A program made the translations under genes and the position numbers. Shown in pieces: positions 16,770 through 23,611 of a DNA stretch of 36,676 bases. The DNA is from Cyanomargarita calcarea GSE-NOS-MK-12-04C (lineage in GTDB: Bacteria; Cyanobacteriota; Cyanobacteriia; Cyanobacteriales; Nostocaceae): the NCBI GenBank assembly GCA_019359595.1, contig JAHHGZ010000060.1, forward strand, positions 1-36,676. The letters run 5' to 3'. The notes beneath the pieces were generated by a model that worked only from the letters and a program-made list of their open reading frames with translations, ran no database searches and was not told where the DNA came from. How positions within the stretch are numbered: the stretch's first letter is position 1; every line of letters starts with the position of its first letter.

Positions 16770-17450
16770 TTAAACTTTTAACTGAGTAACGGCAATATTG
16801 CCATTAAAACAGACATCAACATCACTCCCGACAGTGCGAGACCGCTGTTGATAATTCCCTACATAATAAAATTCTGAACCCTCAAGGCGATAGTTGACGG
16901 GCAATGGTTTGGTGCAGGCTTGGCAAAACACTACTTCTGGTTCCCCTTCTTCCGGTAGCAGGTGCGGCAAATTCACATTCCAAAAGCTTCCCGGTTCTAG
17001 AGGACGAGTTAATAAATCATCTATAACTGAGGCTGTCCACCGTGCCGCAGCTTGCCAATTGTATTCTTGCTTACCTTTACGATAGTGAGAAATCGCAATA
17101 CCGGGAATGCCGTGCATTGCTGCTTCCCTTACTGCCGCTACGGTACCAGAAATATAAGCATCCACTCCCAGATTGCCACCAGCGTTAATCCCTGAAATAA
17201 CACACTTGATATTTTCACTAATATGTGATATCGCGATTCTGGTACAATCGGCAGGAGTCCCGGCGATCGCATACTCGCGATCGGAACGCTTCTCAACGAG
17301 AATGGGACCAGTGGTAGTAACTTGATGTCCGCACCCTGATTGATGATCCCGAGGAGCGGCGATAATTAATTCTCGACCATTGACGGCATGTAATAGGGCC
17401 TTGATTCCAGGAGCATCAATGCCATCATCGTTAGTTAAAATCAAAGTCAT
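16770..17450 (-). CDS. surE: 5'/3'-nucleotidase SurE
   Basis: This 226-residue cytoplasmic phosphatase acts on nucleoside 5'- and 3'-monophosphates and is often linked to stationary-phase survival. The metal site is intact: N7-D8-D9-G at the N-terminus, S38 in DHQSG and N89 in SGINAGGNLG. TADC-like GTPADCTR and SGTVAAVREAA are further family motifs. Length is slightly under the usual 250. The start lies directly before the first beta strand (MTLILTNDDG), which fixes it. It is converging with the coiled-coil gene. Confidence 0.95.
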   Translation of the reverse strand: MTLILTNDDGIDAPGIKALLHAVNGRELIIAAPRDHQSGCGHQVTTTGPILVEKRSDREYAIAGTPADCTRIAISHISENIKCVISGINAGGNLGVDAYISGTVAAVREAAMHGIPGIAISHYRKGKQEYNWQAAARWTASVIDDLLTRPLEPGSFWNVNLPHLLPEEGEPEVVFCQACTKPLPVNYRLEGSEFYYVGNYQQRSRTVGSDVDVCFNGNIAVTQLKV

Positions 17451-17637
17451 ATTTTTTTCTTGCCAAACGGTTAACAGACCCGGATTCTAAACTATCAGCA
17501 ATTCAGACAAATTCAGAAGCCAGCCTCAAATCATAAACCGATAAACCTTAAGAAAATATAACGAACAGCTAAAAATTGTATTCTTCCTGAGAATAATTAT
17601 TTGTATGAATTAAGTTAAAGAATCCAATATATAATTC

Positions 17638-17678
17638 ACGAAGAAAGAAGGAAGAAGGAAGAAGAAAGAAGGAAGAAG
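17638..17678. repeat. AAGAAGG heptamer array
   Basis: Tandem purine heptamers (AAGAAGG with some AAGAAAG units). This is the reverse complement of the CCTTCTT array at 13195-13232, so the two lie in opposite orientation about 4.4 kb apart. Confidence 0.8.
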
Positions 17679-17680
17679 TA

Positions 17681-17702
17681 CCCACATGAGCACTCATGTG
17701 GG
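17681..17702. repeat. Perfect 22-bp palindrome
   Basis: CCCACATGAG (17681-17690) and CTCATGTGGG (17693-17702) pair perfectly around CA. It directly follows the purine heptamer array and is followed by GGTTTTCGCTCTT, so it could be a hairpin terminator or an operator. Confidence 0.6.
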
Positions 17703-17718
17703 AAGGGTTTTCGCTCTT

Positions 17719-17798
17719 ACAAAATAGGAAAACGCCGGGGAGTGTAGGATCTTAAAATTTAGACGACATTTTTTGTTGACGGCGTTTTCCTATTTTGT
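17719..17798. repeat. MITE-like element with 19-bp perfect terminal inverted repeats
   Basis: ACAAAATAGGAAAACGCCG (17719-17737) is exactly repeated in inverted orientation at 17780-17798, with 42 nt between. It has no coding capacity and no obvious target duplication was seen. Size and symmetry fit a miniature transposable element or a structured RNA. Confidence 0.6.
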
Positions 17799-18007
17799 CA
17801 AGGTTTGGTGCAGCGGATTGAAACAAGGACACTGTTTTTCTTCTCTGCGAGACACTACGTGAACGCGCTACAAAGGACTCGAAAAACATCTTTTTTTTTA
17901 CTGAAGCTCTAAACTCAGAACGCGCATTTTTATTAGCTATTTCTTCTTCCAACTTCGGTCCTTACTTCAACATCATTTGTAAATACGTTGTAACAAATCT
18001 TAATAAT

Positions 18008-18035
18008 CAACCCCTAGTTTAGGGGTTGGCTTTTA
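18008..18035 (+). terminator. Terminator-like hairpin upstream of small ORF
   Basis: CAACCCCTA (18008-18016) pairs with TAGGGGTTG (18020-18028) across a 3-nt loop, followed by GCTTTT. The structure is that of an intrinsic terminator reading rightward. It ends about 55 bp before the ATG at 18089, so it either ends an unannotated transcript or sits in the leader of that gene. Confidence 0.65.
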
Positions 18036-18088
18036 TATTAGAAACCTTTAGAATAGAATCTAAAGAAATAGTTAATTTTTTAAGAATT

Positions 18089-18322
18089 ATGAACCGACGT
18101 GAAGTGAGTATCTTAGACTCATCAATACTGCGCCAAATATGGGCTGTCATTGAAGAAACACAAACCAGCGTTCTTCTTAAACTGAGCGATCCAGATTTAG
18201 TCAATCAATTACTTAGGCAATTCAATGGTACAAAAGCACTCAGTAGCGAAGAAGTCTCTTCGGTAAGTGCCTACCTTTACTCTAAAACTACTTTGATTCG
18301 CGACCTAGCCTTAGGGCGTTAG
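18089..18322 (+). CDS. Small protein, function unknown
   Basis: This 77-residue protein runs from the ATG at 18089 (MNRREVSILD). A longer frame from a TTG at 18026 would translate the terminator-like hairpin and is rejected. The sequence is helical and amphipathic (ILRQIWAVIEETQTSVLLKL, LVNQLLRQF) and ends SKTTLIRDLALGR. It looks like a conserved small cytoplasmic cyanobacterial protein without a named domain. There is no strong Shine-Dalgarno. Confidence 0.55.
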   Translation: MNRREVSILDSSILRQIWAVIEETQTSVLLKLSDPDLVNQLLRQFNGTKALSSEEVSSVSAYLYSKTTLIRDLALGR

Positions 18323-18432
18323 TATTCCAACCAAAAGTCATAATGAAGGCTAAGGGTTAGTCACTATAAATATTTTGTTGGATAACCATTGACATTTGCC
18401 ATTATTTCTGCACTTAGGAACGATTGAGATGT

Positions 18433-18776
18433 AGAACATTTTTTGCAGTGGCTATTGAATTAGGTATTTCCACCAAGATGTTTAGGACTTTGGGCAGACT
18501 CAGGGAAGATTAAATTAGAGCGATCGCTACGAGACAAAGAAGATTTTTTCTAGCAGATATTAAGCGCATCATTGCTTTGAAATTTAAATCAACTAGTACA
18601 CAACGGCGTTAATAAACCTACGACATAAAATGGCTGAAAAGCCCATAAAATATTATTTCTTTATCAGTGCCTTGTTGTACTAGTAGTTGCTGGTGCTGAC
18701 TCACAAAGATAGATTGCTGAGAGTCGTAACGCAGCATGAATTTAGGGCTACGAATTTAGAGAAAAACTTTACTTAG
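18433..18776 (+). pseudogene. IS607-type serine recombinase (TnpA) remnant
   Basis: Frame-shifted pieces line up with the MerR-like N-terminus of IS607 TnpA: AVAIELGISTKMFRTL (frame 1, from 18433), WADSGKIK (next frame) and IRAIATRQRRFFLADIKRI (frame 1 again). Past the inserted element, VLTHKDRLLR at about 18698-18727 matches the highly conserved THKDRLLRFG segment of that recombinase. Most of the catalytic domain between them, including the active-site Ser, is gone and several stops interrupt it. IS607 elements often pair with a TnpB gene; a separate TnpB remnant lies 3 kb away. Confidence 0.6.
18592..18684. mobile_element. MITE-like element with ACTAGTACA ends
   Basis: The 93-bp segment starts ACTAGTACA (18592-18600) and ends TGTACTAGT (18676-18684). 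The pairing extends imperfectly inward (ACAACGG versus CCTTGTTGT). It has no coding potential and sits inside the IS607 TnpA remnant, replacing part of it. Confidence 0.6.
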
Positions 18777-19335
18777 CTTAGATGTAGTTACTAAGACAAC
18801 ATTACATCGTGCTGCATTTCATGAAGGAAAATCACCCTTCAAAAGTACGGTTGTTACTCCAGCACGTTCCGTAGGATATTGTTACATTTAAGAAATGTTA
18901 AGGGGAAACTATCAAAATACACGGAACTTATACCATTTTAAATTTTAGATTCATTGGGCGGTGAGTCAAACAAAGCGATGTCGCTTCGCTGTCCATAGAT
19001 AAGCATTCTCGACGAATTGCGAGACTGTTTGAGCAATCTTAGGACTTACGCAGAAATTGCCAGAAACCTTGATTTATAGAACCGCACTGTTACCCTCTCG
19101 TCGCAAGCGTCTCGTCAGGATACGCCTTCCATCGGTACGGTTTCCCTTTGATAGGATGAATAATCTATTTGTTGCATTTTTTCTGAAATTAGTATTACAC
19201 AAAAAAGGTTTAAAAGTTAAGAAGGCAAAAAGAGGAATCTTCACTTTTATTTACCTTGTCAGTTTTAATTGCATCTAAATTTGACCTTGGATAAGCGCTC
19301 TTTCGTTTCAGACGGAAAAGAGTTATTGATTACGC

Positions 19336-20253
19336 ATGAAAAAGCAAATTATTCTTCCACTAGTACTGTTGGTATTATCTTTTATTATGGTTGTATTCGC
19401 ACCTTCAATACAGAGTTCTAATAATATTAATGGACTCTATGTCTTTGGTGATAGTCTGTCAGATGTCGGTAACATATATAAAGCGACAAAAGGAGCCTAT
19501 CCTCCTAGCCCTCCGTACTTCCAAGGACGTTATTCTAATGGATTAATATGGGTAGAATATCTTGCCTCTAAACTGGCACTAAAAGCCGAACAAATTACTA
19601 ACTTTGCTTGTGGTGGTGCGATTACCGGAAGCGATGGAATAAATGGAGTAACAGGCTTATTAGGACAAGTTGATAATTTTACAAAAGCTCATACAGAAGT
19701 TAATCCGAATGGACTTTACGTCCTGTGGGGTGGTGCCAATGATTATCTTTATGGTGCTGAAGCAACAACAAGGCCAATTCAAAATTTATCGATGGCAATT
19801 CAGTCTCTCTCGAAAGCAGGTGCTAAAAAAATCATGGTTGCTAACTTACCAGATTTAGGAAAGATTCCAGCTACACGCAATAGTGCAAATTCTAATAGCT
19901 TAAATTTATTGACAACCACCCATAATGTTGGTTTGGCAAAATCTTTAGATGAGCTTAAGCAGACAATAGATTTTGAGACTCAGATTATCAAAGTTGATGT
20001 CAATGACTTATACAAACAAGCCATTGCCAATCCAGAAAAATTTGGTTTCACAAATGTTATCAGCGCTTGTCTAAATGATTTGCATAGGTGTGAAAATCCA
20101 GACAATTTTTTATTTTGGGATGGGATTCACCCAACAACTGCGACTCATAAAATTTTGGCAAACGCAGCTTTAACAGCCCTAAATAATGGAGCTTTGTTGA
20201 AATCACAAAGCCCGAAAGTGGTAGATTATGGGGCATCTGCTGAATTTAATTAA
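19336..20253 (+). CDS. Secreted SGNH/GDSL-family esterase or lipase
   Basis: This 305-residue protein has an N-terminal hydrophobic signal (about 4-25). All four SGNH blocks are present: block I FGDSLSD with nucleophile S40, block II ACGGAITG (G93/G94), block III GGANDY with N135, and block V DGIHPT with D262 and H265. SGNH enzymes cleave ester bonds in lipids or acetylated sugars; the export signal puts this one outside the cytoplasm. The substrate is unknown. It stands alone among repeats, with more than 500 bp of gene-free DNA on either side. Confidence 0.88.
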   Translation: MKKQIILPLVLLVLSFIMVVFAPSIQSSNNINGLYVFGDSLSDVGNIYKATKGAYPPSPPYFQGRYSNGLIWVEYLASKLALKAEQITNFACGGAITGSDGINGVTGLLGQVDNFTKAHTEVNPNGLYVLWGGANDYLYGAEATTRPIQNLSMAIQSLSKAGAKKIMVANLPDLGKIPATRNSANSNSLNLLTTTHNVGLAKSLDELKQTIDFETQIIKVDVNDLYKQAIANPEKFGFTNVISACLNDLHRCENPDNFLFWDGIHPTTATHKILANAALTALNNGALLKSQSPKVVDYGASAEFN

Positions 20254-20894
20254 GAAAATGTCAAAGACAAAAGTCAGAAGTTTTTAGGATTTGAAGTCCT
20301 CAGTCGTCGTAGGGTGTCGGCAGGCTAGATAGGTATGAACGGGTTAATTGTCATATTTTTTGAGTCGTAACGCACCAAACATAATGGTGCGTTACGACTG
20401 AATCACATTTTTTCTTAGAATCATATACTGTCGTCGGTCTAACGCACCCTACATTAATTTTATCTTTATTTTATAAACATCCTCTTAAGTCCCTGACTGT
20501 ACTCATGTTTTTAGGCTTGCTTGAAATAAAATCTAATCTTTTGGTAGAACAATAGTTATGCCTATGGTAGGAGATGAGGAAAAAGACTAGCAGTTATTCT
20601 ACTAATGAGTGTAAACAAAGATTAAGCTCAATCAGTTATTTAGAGATGCGAGTTTTACAGGAGTTAAGAATAGCGAATAGATAGAGCGGGAAAGACCGGG
20701 AAAACATTTTTTAATTTAGGATTCCAAAATACCTAAGTTAATAATAGTTATTAAATAAAATTTTCCATTTATTTCAAAAGCTAGAACTTTTCTACTGAAT
20801 TATGAATGGAAGTTTCATCTGCATGAATTAGTAACAAGACTTAAGAGCAGTAAACAGTGCCACTCATTTACAATCATTAATGGGAATCTAAATT
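20254..20894. other. Gap with nested inverted repeats
   Basis: No gene is seen. A strong hairpin at 20363-20399 lies within a wider inverted arrangement of GTAGGGTG (about 20309-20316) and CACCCTAC (about 20445-20452). The remaining 440 bp up to the repeat-protein gene are AT-rich with nothing recognisable and presumably carry its promoter. Confidence 0.5.
20363..20399 (+). terminator. 15-bp hairpin after the GDSL gene
   Basis: AGTCGTAACGCACCA (20363-20377) pairs perfectly with TGGTGCGTTACGACT (20385-20399) over a 7-nt loop, followed after a few bases by TTTTTTTC. It is a plausible terminator for the GDSL gene 110 bp upstream and also resembles dispersed GTAGGGTGCGTTA repeats of Nostocales. 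Confidence 0.6.
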
Positions 20895-21617
20895 ATGAAG
20901 CCTTCAGATTTGTCCAAAACGATTTGCAGTAGTGTCTTTGCTATTAGTTTAGCTACTTTGTCTTTAAGTGTACCGGTTTCCGCCCAAAGTGGGTCTTCTG
21001 GGGGAGGTAGCACTGGAAGCACAAGTACAGGTACAACAGGTACAACTGGCACGACAGGTACTAGTAGCACAGGTACAACAGGTACAACTGGGACTACAGG
21101 TACTGATAGCACAGGTACTAGTGGTATAGGCAGAACTGGGACTACAGGTACTGATAGCACAGGTACTAGTGGTATAGGCAGAACTGGGACTACAGGTACT
21201 GATAGCACGGGTACTAGTGGTATAGGCAGAACTGGGACTACAGGTACTGATAGCACAGGTACTAGTGGTATAGGCAGAACTGGGACTACAGGTACTGATA
21301 GCACAGGTACAACAGGTACAACTGGCACTACAGGTACTGGTAGCACGGGTACTAGTGGTTTGGGCACAACTGGCACTACAGGTACTGATAGCACAGGTAC
21401 TAGTGGTGTGGGCACAACTGGCACTACAGGTACCACAAATACAGATACAACTACCACTTACCAAAGAAGCACTGGAGTAAGAGAAAATCGCGGTTCTAGT
21501 TGGGGTTGGTTAGGGTTGTTGGGTCTGGCTGGTTTAGGAGGTCTGTTTGCTCGCAATCGTGAAGAACCTCAAGCTTATCGCGATCCGAATGAAGCAACTC
21601 GTTCTAGCTCTAGATAA
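20895..21617 (+). CDS. Thr/Gly tandem-repeat surface protein with WGxxGWG-type C-terminal anchor
   Basis: This 240-residue secreted protein has a signal peptide over 1-30 (PVSA-Q). Residues about 32-185 are almost only Gly, Thr, Ser and Asp, built on TGTTGT units. A 16-residue block [16 protein letters not shown] is repeated about four times exactly and then more loosely. The C-terminus has a [16 protein letters not shown] stretch (203-218) followed by ARNR, the WGxxGWG-type predicted sorting or anchor signal of cyanobacteria and other bacteria. A role as an extended surface linker is inferred. The repeat can expand or contract by slippage. The stop codon is directly followed by the end of a TnpB-type element. 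Confidence 0.75.
   Translation: MKPSDLSKTICSSVFAISLATLSLSVPVSAQSGSSGGGSTGSTSTGTTGTTGTTGTSSTGTTGTTGTTGTDSTGTSGIGRTGTTGTDSTGTSGIGRTGTTGTDSTGTSGIGRTGTTGTDSTGTSGIGRTGTTGTDSTGTTGTTGTTGTGSTGTSGLGTTGTTGTDSTGTSGVGTTGTTGTTNTDTTTTYQRSTGVRENRGSSWGWLGLLGLAGLGGLFARNREEPQAYRDPNEATRSSSR
21087..21311. repeat. 48-bp tandem repeat inside the surface protein gene
   Basis: Four nearly identical 48-bp copies start at 21087, 21135, 21183 and 21231, with a partial fifth from 21279. A single A/G difference marks the third copy. The unit encodes 16 residues in frame, so copy changes keep the protein open. Assemblies may collapse here. Confidence 0.9.
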
Positions 21618-21658
21618 TTGACATCCTCCCACGGCTAAAGCCTGTGGGATTCCTTGAA
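21618..21658 (-). mobile_element. IS605/TnpB-type right end (hairpin ending in TCAA)
   Basis: On the minus strand it reads CCCACAGGCTTTAGCCGTGGG, an imperfect hairpin, then AGGATGTCAA. This is the typical right end of TnpB-bearing IS200/IS605-group elements, where the scaffold RNA (omega RNA) ends and the guide begins. The final TTGAC abuts the stop codon of the repeat-protein gene, so the flanking guide-position sequence would be that gene's 3' end. Confidence 0.65.
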
Positions 21659-22115
21659 TCACTTCTTAGACTTTCTGCTTCCACGAGTCGGCTTACTTGG
21701 AGAAGTTTCCCCACCCAAGCTCTTGTCGGTCTCATCCACAGACGTTGACGTTCCCGTGTGCCCCACGCCCCACGTTACGGAGTCCTATCTCAAGGATGTT
21801 CAGGGCGGCATTACGATCGCGGTCTAGAACAGTTCCACAATGAGTCCTGGTTGACAATGTTTTCTGAACTTTCTTGCCACAGTTAGAACAATTTTGAGAA
21901 GTATTATGCGGCGGTACAGCAACAGTTGCTACACCAAAAACTTTCCCAAAATACTCAACCCATTGACGAAACAATGACCACGATGCGTCTGAAATTGACT
22001 TAGCTAGGTGGTGGTTCTTCACCATATTCTTGACTTTCAAATCCTCGTACGCCACGACATCGTTAGATATCACTACGTATCTTGCCTGTTTTATGGCAAA
22101 ATCCTTACGCTGACG
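21659..22115 (-). pseudogene. tnpB: TnpB (RNA-guided endonuclease of IS200/IS605 group), C-terminal remnant
   Basis: Homology starts at 22115 (RQRKDFAIKQARY, right after an in-frame TAG). It runs through VAYEDLKVKNM, with the RuvC-II Glu, LAKSISDASWSLFRQWVEYFG, CSNCGKK and LDRDRNAALNIL, with the RuvC-III Asp. The N-terminal half, including RuvC-I, is gone. The second zinc-finger Cys pair is damaged (RTHCGTVLD in place of RTH-T-C-x-x-C-G). A frameshift near 21735 cuts the frame short; the original tail (ETDKSLGGETSPSKPTRGSR in another frame) continues to 21659. The protein is non-functional, but the right-end hairpin after it is well kept. Confidence 0.85.
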
Positions 22116-22141
22116 CTAAACCTAAAATAAAATTATGTTGA

Positions 22142-22210
22142 TAGGGCGGTTTGCAAGCCCATCCCACAAGAGTTTTATCTATATTGTGGGATGGGCATCC
22201 GAACCGCCTA
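22142..22210. repeat. Dispersed GCCCA-hairpin repeat, copy 1
   Basis: The inner arms GCCCATCCCACAA (22157-22169) and TTGTGGGATGGGC (22184-22196) pair perfectly; outer arms TAGGGCGGTT and AACCGCCTA extend it. It belongs to the same family as copies at about 23003-23060 and 36097-36203. The rest of 22116-22427 shows no gene. Confidence 0.8.
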
Positions 22211-22427
22211 TTTTGTATTTAATTATGCCTTTTCTACTTATTCAAACATATACGCGAAGCTGACCTACTCTCCACCAAAGTGTCAGCATTTTAAGCCGAT
22301 CTGCCAACTGGGTGAGAAAACATTCATCCTATCGGGTGACCTAAGTGTGCGAGGTTAAAGCTGGTAAAAAAAGAGATTCTAGTAATAGAAAACAAGGATT
22401 AAACACAACTCCAGTAAGGATAAAATT

Positions 22428-22958
22428 ATGAAACTTGCAAAACTCGCAGCCTCTGCATTTGCTGTTGCTTCTGTTGTCTTAAGCGCTGGAATTGCTTCTG
22501 CTCAAACTACAGAAAATATTCAACCAAAGGGTCTGACTGGTAGCTATATTGGTGCTGGTGTTGCTGCTGGCGTTACTAATGGTGGACGACAAAATGATGC
22601 AGCGACATTCGGCGGTAATGTCCAAGGACGCTATGCTATTCCCAATGCGCCGGCTTCTGTTCGCGGTTCTGTTTTGTTTGGCGGTGATTCAACAGCAATC
22701 ATGCCGATGCTGACTTATGATGCACCTATTGCCAAAAACACTAATGTATACCTGGGCGGTGGTTACTCTTTTCAAACTGATGAAGGTCAAGCTAGCCAAT
22801 TGGGAAACAAGAACGCACCTGTAGTTACCCTTGGTGCTGAATCTGAAGTTGCTAAAAACGTCGTTCTTTATGGCGATGCGAAGTGGGGCATTAACGCCTA
22901 CAAAGGTAGTGATGCTGATGCACTAAGCTTCCAAACCGGTTTAGGCTACCGCTTCTAA
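22428..22958 (+). CDS. Small outer-membrane beta-barrel protein
   Basis: This 176-residue protein has a clear signal peptide (1-25, ASA-Q). The mature part alternates polar and hydrophobic residues in about eight strands (SYIGAGVAAGVT, NVQGRYAI, SVRGSVLFGG, NVYLGGGYSF, VVTLGAESEV, VVLYGDAKWGIN, SFQTGLGYRF). It ends with a terminal Phe, the usual assembly signal for BamA. This fits OmpA/OmpX-like 8-stranded barrels; no ligand can be named. A ribosome-binding AAGGA lies about 10 bp upstream of the start. A GCCCA-hairpin repeat sits on each side. Confidence 0.75.
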   Translation: MKLAKLAASAFAVASVVLSAGIASAQTTENIQPKGLTGSYIGAGVAAGVTNGGRQNDAATFGGNVQGRYAIPNAPASVRGSVLFGGDSTAIMPMLTYDAPIAKNTNVYLGGGYSFQTDEGQASQLGNKNAPVVTLGAESEVAKNVVLYGDAKWGINAYKGSDADALSFQTGLGYRF

Positions 22959-23002
22959 CTCTTGCAAAAAGGTAATTAGCTTAGTACAAATAGGCTGAAT
23001 AT

Positions 23003-23060
23003 AAGGCGGGTGAGGTGCCCATTCCACAAGAAAACATTTTATGTTGTGGGGTGGGCATTC
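23003..23060. repeat. Dispersed GCCCA-hairpin repeat, copy 2
   Basis: GCCCATTCCACAA (23017-23029) pairs with TTGTGGGGTGGGC (23044-23056), the two differences being G-U pairs in RNA. It lies 60 bp after the beta-barrel gene, where it may serve as a terminator. Confidence 0.75.
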
Positions 23061-23258
23061 TCTTTGCCCTTTTTCTGTATTTTTGTGCCCTATACCTATA
23101 TTTTAGTTGTATTTAGTTGCCTCTTAAAAATTAGTAGCTCAAAATTAACTTTCGCTCCAATCAGCACCCTTAGCCATAGATAGCGATCGCAACAACGAAC
23201 AGTCTCAAGATGGTTATGCTTATAAATATGCCTGCTAGTACTTGCTGGTACTCAAGAA

Positions 23259-23588
23259 ATTCTCTGTTTATTGTTATAAGATTTTGACGCAAGAGTGACG
23301 ATCGCCTCTTCTGGATCTGATCAAGAAGCTATACTCAAAGATTATCAGCCAGATTTAATATTGAGTAATATCGCGATGCTTAGTATCTATGGCTACAATA
23401 GAATGCGGAAAATTCGAGCAATGCCACTACAAGATGGTGGTACAATCTTGACGATCGCTTTAACTGCTTATGCCCATTAGGAATATAGCGACCAAGCAAC
23501 TGCTGCGGGTTTTCAAAATTATATATCCAAACCTCTAGATCCCACGGAGTTACTGTTGATGATTGCTCGTTTTCTTCAAAAAAAGTAA
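23259..23588 (+). pseudogene. Decayed response-regulator receiver domain
   Basis: A continuous frame with two stops (TAA at 23277, TAG at 23478) reads as the later part of a receiver domain: DFDARVTIASSGS, DLILSNIAMLSIYGYNRMRKIR, IALTAYAH, stop, EYSDQATAAGFQNYISKPLDPTELL. The phosphoacceptor Asp in the expected SDI position is Asn (SNI), and the acidic N-terminal strand is missing. The conserved Lys of SKP is kept. It ends 23 bp before the hybrid kinase and may be a relic of a partner or of an earlier, longer version of it. Confidence 0.8.
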
Positions 23589-23611
23589 TTAAATATACAT
23601 TTTTTTGATTT

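Larger units (their letters stand above)
17451..18088. other. Repeat-filled gap
   Basis: No credible gene is present. In order it holds the (AAGAAGG)n array (about 17638-17678), a 22-bp palindrome (17681-17702), a 19-bp inverted repeat (17719-17798), GCGAGACACTACGTGAACG-type repeat debris (about 17847-17870) and a terminator-like hairpin (18008-18035). A 66-codon minus-strand frame at 17752-17952 overlaps these repeats and is not accepted. Confidence 0.6.
18323..19335. other. Decayed mobile-element region
   Basis: About 1 kb without an intact gene. It contains an IS607-type recombinase remnant (18433-18776) with a MITE-like insert (18592-18684), an AAAGCGATGTCGCTTCGCTGT repeat near 18975 and a GGACTTACGCAG stretch at about 19041, a sequence common at insertion-element ends in cyanobacteria. 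A 73-codon plus-strand frame at 19057-19278 is not accepted. Confidence 0.55.

Noticed and set aside
17630-17800. A CRISPR-like array suggested by repeated purine units and nearby inverted repeats
   Set aside because: The units are contiguous 7-mers with no spacers, and no cas genes are in the window.
17752-17952. 66-codon minus-strand frame
   Set aside because: It runs through an inverted repeat and GCGAGACACTACGTGAACG-type repeat debris; composition is not protein-like.
19057-19278. 73-codon plus-strand frame
   Set aside because: No ribosome-binding site or recognisable domain; it starts next to a GGACTTACGCAG element end and sits in decayed mobile DNA.
20888-21464. Long minus-strand frames across the repeat protein gene (Val/Pro-rich and Cys/Ser/Thr-rich translations)
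   Set aside because: They are shadows of the 48-bp tandem repeat; the plus-strand frame alone has a signal peptide and C-terminal anchor.
22130-22145. TTGAT at 22138-22142 as the insertion motif (TAM) of the TnpB element
   Set aside because: The motif is on the plus strand, whereas the left end of this element must be preceded by it on the minus strand; the orientation is wrong.
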